DNA of 64,000 nt. It comes from Stenotrophomonas sp046736075. GTDB taxonomy: Bacteria > Pseudomonadota > Gammaproteobacteria > Xanthomonadales > Xanthomonadaceae. A model generated the notes under the pieces. It had not been told where the DNA came from. It ran no database searches and saw only the letters and a list, made by a program, of their open reading frames with translations. Position numbers and translations under genes: made by a program. Shown in pieces: positions 24,696-33,379 of the stretch (position 1 is the first letter of the stretch; the number at the start of each line of letters is the position of its first letter). Where the stretch lies: NCBI RefSeq assembly GCF_046736075.1, contig NZ_CP177163.1:3658001-3722000 (forward strand). Reading direction: 5' to 3'.

Positions 24696-25856
24696 ATGTT
24701 GCCCAAGTCGTGGTGGTTGCCGTTGTTGTGCCTGGGATTGGCCGGTTGCAGCCAGCTGGAGAATCCGGGCAATGTCACCGCGGCCGACAAGGCCGTGCGC
24801 GCGCAGGCGGCGGATGGCGACCACATGGTGTCCATCAACGCCGCCGACGCGCCGCCACCGCCACCGCCGCCGCCGCGACGCGGGCAGCAGGCGTGGCCGG
24901 ACGCGGCGCTGGACAATGGCAAGGCCTGGATCAGCTGCGATACCGACTACGCCGTTGAAGGCGGCGACGGGCAGCCGCTGGAGGCGCTCGACCGCGCCAG
25001 CGTGGACGCGGCACTGGCGCCGTGTGCCGAGCGCGGGCTGCTGCGCGTGCGCTATGTGGGCAAGATCAATCCCGGGTTCGCCGAACTGGTCGGCCGGGTG
25101 GCGATCGTGGCCGATGCACAGCGGATTTCCCGCCGCATCCTGGATCTGGATTCCAGTGGCGGCCAGGTCGAGGCCGCCATCGTGGCCGGCGACAGCATCG
25201 GCGAATCCAACTGGACCATCTGGGTGCGCGAAGGCTCGGTCTGCCACAGTGCCTGCGTGTTCGTGCTGGCGGCCGGCGACAACCGGCTCGTATCGGGCAA
25301 GGTGGGCATTCACCGCATGATGCGGATCAGCTCCAAGGCAACCTCGCGCGCCGAGCTCAACCGCGAGCTGCACGAGGTGTACGACAACGTGAAGGACTAT
25401 CTGCAGCGCAATGGCGTGGCAGTGGGCGTGGCCGACCTGATGATGACCGTGCCCAACCGCAGCCTGCGCCTGCTCGATGCCGGCGAGTTGCGCCAGTTCG
25501 GCCTGGACGGCACCAATGCGGTGCAGGACGACCTGGAGCGGATCAAGCAGATGCGCAAGTGCGGCGATGATTTCGTGCGCCGCAAGGATGCCTTCCTCAT
25601 CGCCTTCGACCAGGAGTGCAAGCGCGAGGGCGCCGAGATGGAGGCGATCAACACCTGCGGGCAGACCCTGAAACAGCGCTTCGGTTTCCCCGATGCGACC
25701 TGCCCGGACGAAAGCCCGTTGTCCGAAATCGACGTGACCAGCCTGCTGCCGCCGTCCACGCCCACGGCGGAGGCGGCAGACGCGGCGCCGGCCGCACCGG
25801 CGCAGACGGCGAGCGAAGGGCACCAGCCCCCGGCTGAAACGGCGCAGCGCAACTGA
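24696..25856 (+). CDS. Periplasmic lipoprotein with ClpP/crotonase-like fold (COG3904 type)
   Basis: 386-residue predicted lipoprotein with lipobox GLAGC near residue 18 and a proline-run linker (eight prolines) near residue 55. The central domain resembles ClpP-like serine proteases: ILDLDSSGGQVEAA, the putative nucleophile Ser in VCHSACVFVLAAG, and the putative His in VGIHRMM. The C-terminal 120 residues hold four further cysteines and an Ala/Pro-rich tail. The ATG at 24696 opens the lipoprotein signal. Whether it is an active protease is not known. It is the first of three collinear envelope genes. Confidence 0.75.
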   Translation: MLPKSWWLPLLCLGLAGCSQLENPGNVTAADKAVRAQAADGDHMVSINAADAPPPPPPPPRRGQQAWPDAALDNGKAWISCDTDYAVEGGDGQPLEALDRASVDAALAPCAERGLLRVRYVGKINPGFAELVGRVAIVADAQRISRRILDLDSSGGQVEAAIVAGDSIGESNWTIWVREGSVCHSACVFVLAAGDNRLVSGKVGIHRMMRISSKATSRAELNRELHEVYDNVKDYLQRNGVAVGVADLMMTVPNRSLRLLDAGELRQFGLDGTNAVQDDLERIKQMRKCGDDFVRRKDAFLIAFDQECKREGAEMEAINTCGQTLKQRFGFPDATCPDESPLSEIDVTSLLPPSTPTAEAADAAPAAPAQTASEGHQPPAETAQRN

Positions 25857-25917
25857 CGGACTACTCACGTCCTTGACGTATGCTGGCCGGCAGTTTCCTT
25901 CTGCCGACGGTGCCCTG

Positions 25918-26448
25918 ATGCGTGTTCCGCTGCTGCTGTTGTCGATCCTGATGCCCGTTGCCGTGATGGCGCAGACGCCGCCCCCGGCCACGCCCGCCCC
26001 CGCGCCGGCCCGCCCGGCACCCAATGCGGCCGCCGCGCCGCGCCCGGTGCTGACGCCGGCGCAGCAGGCGCAGGTGCGCGAGCAGGACGCCGAGATGAGT
26101 GCGGCGGCGTTGAAGGTGGCGCAGCTGGTCGATGACAACCGCGCCGCCGAGGCGTGGCGCGGCGCGTCCGCCGTGGCCAGGAAGACCGTCACCGAACAGG
26201 CCTTCGTGGCGCAGCTGGCGGCCGACCGCAAGCGGCTGGGTGCGCTCGCGTCGCGCGGGCAGCCCACCGTGACCCGGGTCAAGTACGCGGCGGGTGCGAC
26301 CGTGCCGGAAGGGCTGTACATCAACGTGAGTTTCCCCACCCGCTTCGCCAACAGCGCCCAGCCGGTGCGCGAACTGGTCTCCTTCCGCCTGGATGAAGAC
26401 CGCATCTGGCGGCTTGCCGGCTACAGCGTGCGTGCCGCCACTCCCTGA
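25918..26448 (+). CDS. DUF4019-domain exported protein
   Basis: 176-residue secreted protein with signal peptide RVPLLLLSILMPVAVMA and a Pro/Ala linker (PPPATPAPAPARPAPN). The mature part matches the DUF4019 pattern: AEAWRGASAVARKTVTEQAFVAQLAADRKRLG, then TRVKYAAGATVPEGLYINVSFPTRF and the closing IWRLAGYSV. The function of this family is unknown. The ATG at 25918 is used because it begins the signal peptide. Confidence 0.78.
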   Translation: MRVPLLLLSILMPVAVMAQTPPPATPAPAPARPAPNAAAAPRPVLTPAQQAQVREQDAEMSAAALKVAQLVDDNRAAEAWRGASAVARKTVTEQAFVAQLAADRKRLGALASRGQPTVTRVKYAAGATVPEGLYINVSFPTRFANSAQPVRELVSFRLDEDRIWRLAGYSVRAATP

Positions 26449-26478
26449 CGCCCTGCCTGACACCTTCCGGAGCACGCC

Positions 26479-26868
26479 ATGACAATCGAAATCCAGATGC
26501 TGGTGTGGTCGATGCTGCTCGGCATCGTGCACCTGTTCGCCGCGTCCACGGCGGTGACCCGCGAGCGCGGACTGGCGTGGAACGCCTCCGCGCGCGACGG
26601 CCAGACCGCCCCGGTACGCCCGTTGACGGGCCGCCTGCAGCGCGCCCAGTCCAATTTCATGGAGACCTTCCCGTTCTTCGCCGCCGCGGTGCTGGCCGTG
26701 GTGCTCACCCAGCGGCAGGACGGGCTGACCGCGTTGGCGGCGCAGCTGTACTTCTGGTCGCGGGTGGCCTACCTGCCGCTGTATGCGGCGGGCGTGCCGT
26801 ACGTGCGCAGCCTGATGTGGCTGGCCTCGCTGGTGGGTATCGTGCTGCTGCTGTGGTCGCTGCTGTAG
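26479..26868 (+). CDS. MAPEG-family integral membrane protein
   Basis: 129-residue protein with four membrane helices. The family motif is seen as RAQSNFMETFPFFAAAV in the second helix, followed by FWSRVAYLPLYAAGVPYVRSL. MAPEG proteins are membrane glutathione- or lipid-linked enzymes, but the bacterial branch has no proven substrate. It lies 30 bases after the DUF4019 gene on the same strand; a CCGGAG ribosome site precedes the ATG. Confidence 0.87.
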   Translation: MTIEIQMLVWSMLLGIVHLFAASTAVTRERGLAWNASARDGQTAPVRPLTGRLQRAQSNFMETFPFFAAAVLAVVLTQRQDGLTALAAQLYFWSRVAYLPLYAAGVPYVRSLMWLASLVGIVLLLWSLL

Positions 26869-26895
26869 CGTGCGGGTGAACCGTCCCGAACAGCG

Positions 26896-26909
26896 CTGAT
26901 CCAGATCAA
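26896..26909. promoter_or_regulatory. FNR/Anr-type box upstream of the UbiH/UbiM-like gene
   Basis: CTGAT-CCAG-ATCAA differs from the FNR consensus TTGAT-N4-ATCAA at one base. Its end is 60 bases from the ATG of the FAD hydroxylase gene, a distance that would allow activation from near -41. Confidence 0.6.
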
Positions 26910-26969
26910 GGCCGGCACGCTGCCGGGAGCGTTAAGCTCGATGCGGACTAGCAACCGCAGGATCGGATC

Positions 26970-28163
26970 ATGGTGGATCACAACGCGCGCCCGGTGGACG
27001 TGGTGGTGGTGGGGGCAGGGCCGGTCGGGCTGTGCCTGGCCCGCTCGCTGGCCGGGACCGGCCTGACAGTGACGCTGATCGAGCAGCAGCCGCGCGCGGC
27101 ACTGGCCGAGGCGGCGTTCGATGGCCGCGAGATCGCGTTGACCCACGCATCCCGCGAGATCCTGGAACGGCTGGGCCTGTGGGCTCGGCTGGACCCGGCC
27201 GAGATTTCACCGCTGCGCGATGCGCAGGTGCTCAACGGCGGCTCGCCGTTCGCGCTGACGTTCGCCGCGGCCCGCGACGGACACGGCCGCGACCTCGGCT
27301 GGCTGGTGCCCAATCATCTGATCCGGCGCGCCGCGTGGCAGGCCGTACAGGACCAGCCCGGCGTGGAGGTGCTGGACCAGACCAGCGTGACCGCCATCGA
27401 CACCGGCAGCACGCACTCCATCGTCACCCTGGCCGACGGCCGCCGCCTGCAGGCGCGGCTGGTGGTGGCCGCCGACAGCCGCTTCTCCAGCACCCGCCGG
27501 CTGCTCGGGATCGGCGCGCGCATGCGCGATTTCGGCAAGTCGATGCTGGTGTGCCGGATGCGCATCGAACAACCGCACCATCACACCGCCTGGGAATGGT
27601 TCGGCTATGGCCGCACGATGGCGCTGCTGCCGCTCAACGGTGATCTCGCCTCGGCGGTGATCACCCTGCCACCGCGGCAGATCGCCGCCTTGATGGCGCA
27701 GGACGATGACGCCCTCGGGCGCACCATCAGTGGCTTCTTCGAGCACCGGCTCGGCCGCATGCAGCCGTGTGCGCGGCCGATCGCCTATCCGCTGGTGGGG
27801 GTCTACGCCCAAGCCTTCGTCGGCCCGCGCTGCGCGCTGGTCGGCGATGCGGCGGTCGGCATGCACCCGGTGACCGCGCACGGCTTCAACCTGGGGCTGC
27901 TCAGCCAGGACCGGCTGGCCGCGGTGGTGGCCAGCGCGGCGCAGCGGGGCGGTGACATCGCCGCGCCGGCGGGCCTGGCGGGCTACGAGCGGGGCCATCG
28001 GCTGGCCTCGCGGCCGCTGTATGAGGCCACCAATGCGATCGCCACGCTGTACACCGACGACCGCCTGCCGGCCCGTGCCCTGCGCAGTGCCGGGCTGCGC
28101 CTGGCCCAGCGCGTGGCCCCGTTCCGGCAGTTGATCGCCGCCCAGCTGACGCGCGCCTCCTGA
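26970..28163 (+). CDS. UbiH/UbiM-family FAD-dependent hydroxylase (ubiquinone biosynthesis)
   Basis: Flavoprotein monooxygenase of 397 residues. The FAD dinucleotide fold is VVVVGAGPVGLCLARSLAG, and the second FAD motif is ALVGDAAVGMHPVTAHGFNLGL, the pattern of ubiquinone ring hydroxylases. The DG-type segment LVVAADSRFSSTR is also present. The sequence is closest in feel to UbiM, the broad-spectrum hydroxylase, but UbiH, UbiI and UbiF cannot be excluded by eye, so no symbol is given. An FNR-like site upstream suggests oxygen-dependent expression. Confidence 0.82.
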   Translation: MVDHNARPVDVVVVGAGPVGLCLARSLAGTGLTVTLIEQQPRAALAEAAFDGREIALTHASREILERLGLWARLDPAEISPLRDAQVLNGGSPFALTFAAARDGHGRDLGWLVPNHLIRRAAWQAVQDQPGVEVLDQTSVTAIDTGSTHSIVTLADGRRLQARLVVAADSRFSSTRRLLGIGARMRDFGKSMLVCRMRIEQPHHHTAWEWFGYGRTMALLPLNGDLASAVITLPPRQIAALMAQDDDALGRTISGFFEHRLGRMQPCARPIAYPLVGVYAQAFVGPRCALVGDAAVGMHPVTAHGFNLGLLSQDRLAAVVASAAQRGGDIAAPAGLAGYERGHRLASRPLYEATNAIATLYTDDRLPARALRSAGLRLAQRVAPFRQLIAAQLTRAS

Positions 28164-28193
28164 CGGCGGGCGCGTCGCTGTGGCGGCCGCCGC

Positions 28194-28424
28194 TCAGGGC
28201 GCGTCGCTGTCGGCGATGATGTGAATGGTGGTATCGCCGAACTGCACCTGCTGGCCCGCGCGGATCTTGCAGGCCTTGCGCAGTTCGACTTCCCCGTCGA
28301 CGAGGACCTGGCCGTCGCCGATGACGGTTTTGGCCTCGCCACCGCTGGTCACCAGGTCGGCCAGCTTGAGCAGCTGCTTGAGCTCGACGTAGTCGCGGTC
28401 CAGTTCGAATTCGAGGGTCTGCAT
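28194..28424 (-). CDS. S4-domain RNA-binding protein (YbcJ-like)
   Basis: 76-residue protein consisting of an S4 RNA-binding fold: FELDRDYVELKQLLKLADLVTSGGEAK, then VIGDGQVLVDGEVELRKACKIRAGQQV. Length and sequence match the YbcJ family. The conserved MQTLEFEL beginning fixes the ATG at 28424 despite an open frame upstream. It is divergent from deaD and convergent with the hydroxylase gene. Confidence 0.88.
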   Translation of the reverse strand: MQTLEFELDRDYVELKQLLKLADLVTSGGEAKTVIGDGQVLVDGEVELRKACKIRAGQQVQFGDTTIHIIADSDAP

Positions 28425-28609
28425 GAAGCGGGTATCCTGGGAAGGGGCACGGACGATCGACCGGGCCGGGAGAGGGCGCGTATTGTGCGCCAGCCCGGGG
28501 CCGGAACGGCATTCAGGCGGAAATCTGTACGCGTGGTTCAGGATCGATGCGGTATCATCGCGCCCTGAGCGAGTGAATTCTCCTCCGACCGAGCAGCGCC
28601 AGGGCACGC

Positions 28610-28654
28610 GATAAGAAAGGGCGCCCAAAGCGCGGACCATCCCCTTTTTTTATC
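28610..28654 (+). promoter_or_regulatory. Leader stem-loop in the deaD 5' region
   Basis: The left arm GATAAGAAAGGG (28610-28621) pairs with CCTTTTTTTATC (28643-28654) over 12 bases, two of them G-U. A 21-base loop lies between them. The structure ends 38 bases before the deaD start. The right arm contains seven T residues, so it could act as an attenuator or a helicase-sensitive leader; this is inference from shape and position. Confidence 0.55.
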
Positions 28655-28692
28655 GCATTGCCCGAAAAATGGCAGTGCCTTCGGAGTTTCCC

Positions 28693-30654
28693 ATGTCCCA
28701 AGAATCCCCCGCGCCGCTGCTGTTCGCAGATCTCGGCCTGTCCGACGCTGTGATGAAGGCCGTCGCCGCCGTCGGCTATGAAACGCCGTCGCCGATCCAG
28801 GCGGCCACCATTCCGGCCATGCTGGAAGGCCGCGACGTCCTCGGCCAGGCCCAGACCGGTACCGGCAAGACCGCCGCCTTCGCGCTGCCGGTGCTGTCCA
28901 ACCTCGACTTCAACCAGGCCAAGCCGCAGGTGCTGGTGCTGGCGCCCACCCGCGAACTGGCCATCCAGGTTGCCGAGGCGTTCCAGACCTATTCCTCGGG
29001 CATCCCCGGCTTCCGCGTGCTGCCGGTGTACGGCGGCCAGCCCTACGGCCAGCAGCTGCAGGCGCTGCGCCGTGGCGTGCACGTCATCGTGGGCACCCCG
29101 GGGCGTGTCATCGACCACCTCGACCGCGGCACCCTGGACCTGTCCGAGCTGAAGACCCTGGTGCTGGACGAAGCCGACGAAATGCTGCGCATGGGCTTCA
29201 TCGACGACGTCGAAGCCGTGCTGAAGAAGCTGCCGGAGACCCGTCAGGTCGCCCTGTTCTCGGCCACCATGCCGCAGCAGATCCGCCGCATCGCACAGAC
29301 CTACCTGAAGAACCCGGCCGAAGTCACCATCGTCAGCAAGACGACGACCTCGGCCAACATCCGCCAGCGCTACTGGTGGGTGAGCGGCATGCACAAGCTG
29401 GACGCGCTGACCCGCATCCTGGAAGTGGAACCGTTCGACGCGATGATCATCTTCTCGCGTACCAAGGCGGCCACCGAAGAGCTGGCTGAAAAGCTGCAGG
29501 CACGTGGCCTGGCCGCAGCCGCCATCAATGGCGACATGCAGCAGGCCCAGCGTGAGCGCACCATCGGCATGCTGAAGGAAGGCAAGCTGGACATCCTGGT
29601 CGCGACCGACGTGGCCGCGCGTGGCCTGGACGTGGAGCGCATCAGCCACGTGCTGAACTACGACATCCCGTACGACACCGAAAGCTACGTGCACCGCATC
29701 GGCCGTACCGGTCGTGCCGGCCGCACCGGCGACGCGATCCTGTTCGCCACCCCGCGCGAGAAGGGCATGCTGCGTGCGATCGAGCGCGCCACCCGCCAGC
29801 CGATCGAAGAAATGCAGCTGCCGTCCGTGGATGCGGTCAACGACACCCGTATCGCCAAGTTCATGAGCCGCATCAGCGACGTGCTGGATGCCGGCGGCAA
29901 CGATTTCTATCGCGATCTGCTGCAGCGCGTGGAAAACGAGAAGAACGTGCCGGCGATCGACATCGCCGCTGCGCTGGCCAAGCTGCTGCAGGGCGATGCC
30001 CCGTTCCTGCTGACGCCGCCGGTGCGTGGCGCGCGTGAAGAGCGTGCCCCGCACCAGCGCAACGAGCGTGGCAATGACCGTGGCGAACGCCCGGCGCGCT
30101 TCGAGCCGCGTTTCGAGCGTGGCCCGCGCCGTGAAGACGACCGTGGTCCGCGTCCGCCGCGTGCCGAAGGCGACTTCGGCGGCAACGACGGTGGCTTCGA
30201 GCGCGCCCCGCGCCGTGAGATCGCCCCGCGCGGTGCACCGGAGCAGGGCATGGAAACCTTCCGCATCGAAGTGGGCCATGTGCATGGCGTCAAGCCGGGC
30301 AACATCGTCGGCGCGATCGCCAACGAAGCCGGCCTGGAAAGCCGCTTCATCGGCCGCATCGACATCCATGACGACTTCTCGGTGCTGGACCTGCCGGCCG
30401 AAATGCCGAGCGACCTGCTCACCCACCTGAAGAAGGTGTGGGTGTCCGGCCAGCAGCTTCAGATGCGCAAGGTGGAGCCGGGTGAAGACCTGACCCCGTC
30501 GCCGCGTGCGCCGTTCAAGCCGAAGTTCGGCCGCGGCGGCAAGCCGGGCGGCCCGGGTGGCCCGGGCGGTCATCGTGGTCCGGGTGGTCCGGGCGGCAAC
30601 GACCGTCCGCCGCGCCGGGACGGCTTCAAGCCGCGCGGCCCGCGCAACTTCTGA
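28693..30654 (+). CDS. deaD: DEAD-box RNA helicase DeaD/CsdA
   Basis: ATP-dependent RNA helicase used in ribosome assembly and cold adaptation, 653 residues. All core motifs are present: Q-motif YETPSPIQ, AQTGTGKT, PTRELAIQ, TPGRVIDH, VLDEADEML, SATMP, and HRIGRTGRAGRTG. The RNA-binding domain near 520-590 (HGVKPGNIVGAIANEAGLESRFIGRIDI) identifies the DeaD/CsdA branch. Arg/Gly- and Pro-rich low-complexity stretches lie before it and at the C-terminus. The ATG at 28693 has CGGAG nine bases upstream. A long, possibly structured leader precedes it. Confidence 0.95.
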   Translation: MSQESPAPLLFADLGLSDAVMKAVAAVGYETPSPIQAATIPAMLEGRDVLGQAQTGTGKTAAFALPVLSNLDFNQAKPQVLVLAPTRELAIQVAEAFQTYSSGIPGFRVLPVYGGQPYGQQLQALRRGVHVIVGTPGRVIDHLDRGTLDLSELKTLVLDEADEMLRMGFIDDVEAVLKKLPETRQVALFSATMPQQIRRIAQTYLKNPAEVTIVSKTTTSANIRQRYWWVSGMHKLDALTRILEVEPFDAMIIFSRTKAATEELAEKLQARGLAAAAINGDMQQAQRERTIGMLKEGKLDILVATDVAARGLDVERISHVLNYDIPYDTESYVHRIGRTGRAGRTGDAILFATPREKGMLRAIERATRQPIEEMQLPSVDAVNDTRIAKFMSRISDVLDAGGNDFYRDLLQRVENEKNVPAIDIAAALAKLLQGDAPFLLTPPVRGAREERAPHQRNERGNDRGERPARFEPRFERGPRREDDRGPRPPRAEGDFGGNDGGFERAPRREIAPRGAPEQGMETFRIEVGHVHGVKPGNIVGAIANEAGLESRFIGRIDIHDDFSVLDLPAEMPSDLLTHLKKVWVSGQQLQMRKVEPGEDLTPSPRAPFKPKFGRGGKPGGPGGPGGHRGPGGPGGNDRPPRRDGFKPRGPRNF

Positions 30655-30673
30655 TCGCCCCCGGCGGTCCCTG

Positions 30674-30699
30674 CAACGCCAGCCTCCGGGCTGGCGTTG
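30674..30699 (+). terminator. Terminator hairpin after deaD
   Basis: CAACGCCAGCC-TCCG-GGCTGGCGTTG is a perfect 11-bp stem 20 bases after the deaD stop. The following tract is poor in T, so termination may be weak. Confidence 0.7.
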
Positions 30700-30819
30700 T
30701 CGTATCCGGGGGGCGGAGGCCGGCTTCGCGCCATCTCAACATCCAAGGCCCTAGCCTCAGCGATGGACCACGCAATGGAATCGGTCCCCACACAACGATA
30801 GCGTCCAGGGGAATCGGCG

Positions 30820-33249
30820 ATGCTTGGAAGTGGCAGGGGGGTTGGCGCCAGGGAAATACCGTATCCAACGCGGGGACTCATCCTGCGTTTCGTGTTGCTG
30901 ACCGGCATGGCCATCGGTCTGGTGGGCATTTCGGCCCTGATCCAGGAGCTGCAGGCTGCCTCCACGGCCTGGATCGTCGGCCAGAGCCATTGGTCGCGGG
31001 CGCAGCAGCACGCCTCGCTGGCACTGTCGCGTTACCTGGCCACCGCCGATCCGGGGGATCTGGCCGATGCCCGCACGGCGTTGGCGGTCCCCTTGGGCGA
31101 TCTGCAGGCGCGGCATGCGCTGGAAGCGCCGGACGCGGACCTGGGAATGGCGCGGCGGGGCTTTCTGGCCGGCGACAACGCACTCGGGGACGTCAACCGG
31201 CTGATCGTATCGTTCCGCTACCTGGGGCACCTGGGGTACTTCCGTGACGCGGTCCGCCTGTGGCGCGCGACCGATGACGACCTGCTGCAACTGCGGGCGC
31301 TTGCCGACCAGGCGCAGGCCCTGCACGCCAGCGGCGGCATGACGCCGGCACTGCACGACGCGCTGCAGGCGCGGCTGCAGACGCTCGATGTCAGCCTGCG
31401 TACCAAGGCCCAGGCCTTCTCGGCCTCGCTGCTGCGCACGTCGGGCATCGTGCGCATGACCACCCTGGTGGTGGGCGGGTTGTCGGTGCTGATGATCACG
31501 CTGGTCGCGGTGATGCTGGCGCGGCGCGTGCGCAACGATCTGATCGAGCAGGAAAGCCGCTTCCGCGCGGCGTTCTACCAGGCCACCGTCGGCATGCTCA
31601 AGCTGGACATGGGCGGGCGCGTGATCGAAGCCAACCAGGCGATGGCCGACATCCTCGAGTACCGCCGTGATGCGCTGTTGCGCCTGTCACTGCAGGAACT
31701 GCTGGTGGAGGGCGAACTGGTCGTCGACGGGACCGGCGCGATCGACTGGATGCGCCAGCTGCGCCCGGCCGAACTGCGCTTCCGCCGCGCCGATGGCGGC
31801 CTGCTGTGGGGACGGTGGAGTGGCACGGTGGTACATACCCGCGGCCGTGAGCCAGCCGCGTTCGCCATCGTCGAAGATGTTTCGCAGAACCATGCGCTGG
31901 CGCGTGAGGTGGAGCACCATGCCAGCCACGATCCCCTGACCGGGCTGGTCAACCGGCGCGAGATCGAACGCCTGATCGAGCTGGCCCTGCTGGACGTCCG
32001 CGATCGCGGCGGTGTGCACGCGCTGTGCTACCTGGACCTGGACTATTTCAAGCTGGTCAACGATGGACTTGGCCATGCGGCCGGCGACCAGCTGCTGCGC
32101 AACTTCGCCGACTATCTGGTGGGGGCCGTGCGCGAAGGCGACTGGGTGGGGCGGCTGGGCGGCGACGAGTTCGCGGTGTTCCTCGCCGATGCCAACCAGG
32201 AAGAGGCCAAGCGCGTGCTGCAGCGGGTGACCCGCACCCTGGGCCAGGTCAGTTTCCAGCACGGCGAGGGGGCGCCGAAGGTAAGTTGCAGTATCGGCGT
32301 GGTCGAGATCACCGCTGAAGCGCAGGACGTCAACTGGTTGATGAGCGCGGCCGACAGCGCCTGCTACGCGGCCAAGGAAGCGGGCCGCAACCGGGTCCAC
32401 TGCTTCAACGAAAGCCGCATGGCGCTGGACGAGCGCCGGCTGGAGGCCGAGCGGTTGTCCAGTGTCGCCAGCGCGATCGCCGAGAACCGCATGCTGCTGT
32501 ACGCCCAGCGCATCGAACGGGTGGGCGACCCGGGCTTCCTGCATTACGAGGTACTGGTGCGCATGCGCAGCCCGGAAGGCGCGCTGCAGGGCCCGGGCGA
32601 ATTCATGGGCGCTGTCGAGCGCTACGGCATGGCGATGGCGCTGGACCGGCACGTCCTCGGGCTGTTGTTCCGCCACCTGCAGGTATGCCCGTCGCATGTG
32701 AAGCTGCTTGGGTTGTGCAACGTCAACGTGTCGGCGCAATCCATCGCCGAGCCCAGTTTCCTGGCGTTCGTGACCGACCTTCTCGAGCGCAATCGCGGCC
32801 TGGCCAGCAAGTTGTGCTTCGAGATCACCGAGACCGCCGCGGTCAGCAACCTGGCCCAGGCGCGGATCTTCATCGACGCGGTCAAGGCACGCGGCTGCCG
32901 GATGGCGCTGGACGATTTCGGCTCGGGGCTGTCCTCGTTCGGTTACCTGCGGCAGTTGCCGGCGGACATGCTCAAGATCGACGGCATGTTCGTGCGCGAC
33001 ATGGAGTCCGATCCGATCAACCGCGCCGCCGTGCGTGCCATTACCGAAGTGGGGCGCGAGCTGCACATGACCGTGGTGGCCGAATGGGTGGAGTCGGCCG
33101 ATGTGGCCCGCCAGCTGGCCGAACTGGGCGTGCAGGGCCTGCAGGGCTACGCGATCGAGCGGCCGATCCCGCTGGAGCGGATGACCCAGCAGGGGCTGTG
33201 GGCGATCCACCCGGGCGCGGCCTCCGACGGCGGGCATGGGCCGGCGTGA
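30820..33249 (+). CDS. Membrane PAS-GGDEF-EAL cyclic-di-GMP enzyme
   Basis: 809-residue dual-domain protein. Two membrane helices (about 22-42 and 212-233) enclose a periplasmic sensor region. A PAS domain follows (about 245-360), then GGDEF (about 370-530) and EAL (about 545-795). The cyclase signature GGDEF (447-451) is intact and preceded by the product-inhibition site REGD. The phosphodiesterase domain reads EVL at 577 instead of EAL, but keeps the metal and catalytic motifs NVSAQS, FEITET, LDDFGSG, KIDG and AEWVE, so it is probably active. Which activity dominates cannot be told. GGGGA precedes the ATG. Confidence 0.92.
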   Translation: MLGSGRGVGAREIPYPTRGLILRFVLLTGMAIGLVGISALIQELQAASTAWIVGQSHWSRAQQHASLALSRYLATADPGDLADARTALAVPLGDLQARHALEAPDADLGMARRGFLAGDNALGDVNRLIVSFRYLGHLGYFRDAVRLWRATDDDLLQLRALADQAQALHASGGMTPALHDALQARLQTLDVSLRTKAQAFSASLLRTSGIVRMTTLVVGGLSVLMITLVAVMLARRVRNDLIEQESRFRAAFYQATVGMLKLDMGGRVIEANQAMADILEYRRDALLRLSLQELLVEGELVVDGTGAIDWMRQLRPAELRFRRADGGLLWGRWSGTVVHTRGREPAAFAIVEDVSQNHALAREVEHHASHDPLTGLVNRREIERLIELALLDVRDRGGVHALCYLDLDYFKLVNDGLGHAAGDQLLRNFADYLVGAVREGDWVGRLGGDEFAVFLADANQEEAKRVLQRVTRTLGQVSFQHGEGAPKVSCSIGVVEITAEAQDVNWLMSAADSACYAAKEAGRNRVHCFNESRMALDERRLEAERLSSVASAIAENRMLLYAQRIERVGDPGFLHYEVLVRMRSPEGALQGPGEFMGAVERYGMAMALDRHVLGLLFRHLQVCPSHVKLLGLCNVNVSAQSIAEPSFLAFVTDLLERNRGLASKLCFEITETAAVSNLAQARIFIDAVKARGCRMALDDFGSGLSSFGYLRQLPADMLKIDGMFVRDMESDPINRAAVRAITEVGRELHMTVVAEWVESADVARQLAELGVQGLQGYAIERPIPLERMTQQGLWAIHPGAASDGGHGPA

Positions 33250-33379
33250 AGACGCCGACGGCCGCACTGGCGCACGCGGCTGCCGGTCATCACCGCCTCG
33301 GCGGCGGTTCTTGCGATAATCCGCGCCAGGGGCGATGCACGGTGTGTGCGTTGGCGTGAAGCACGGGCAGGACGTTGTT

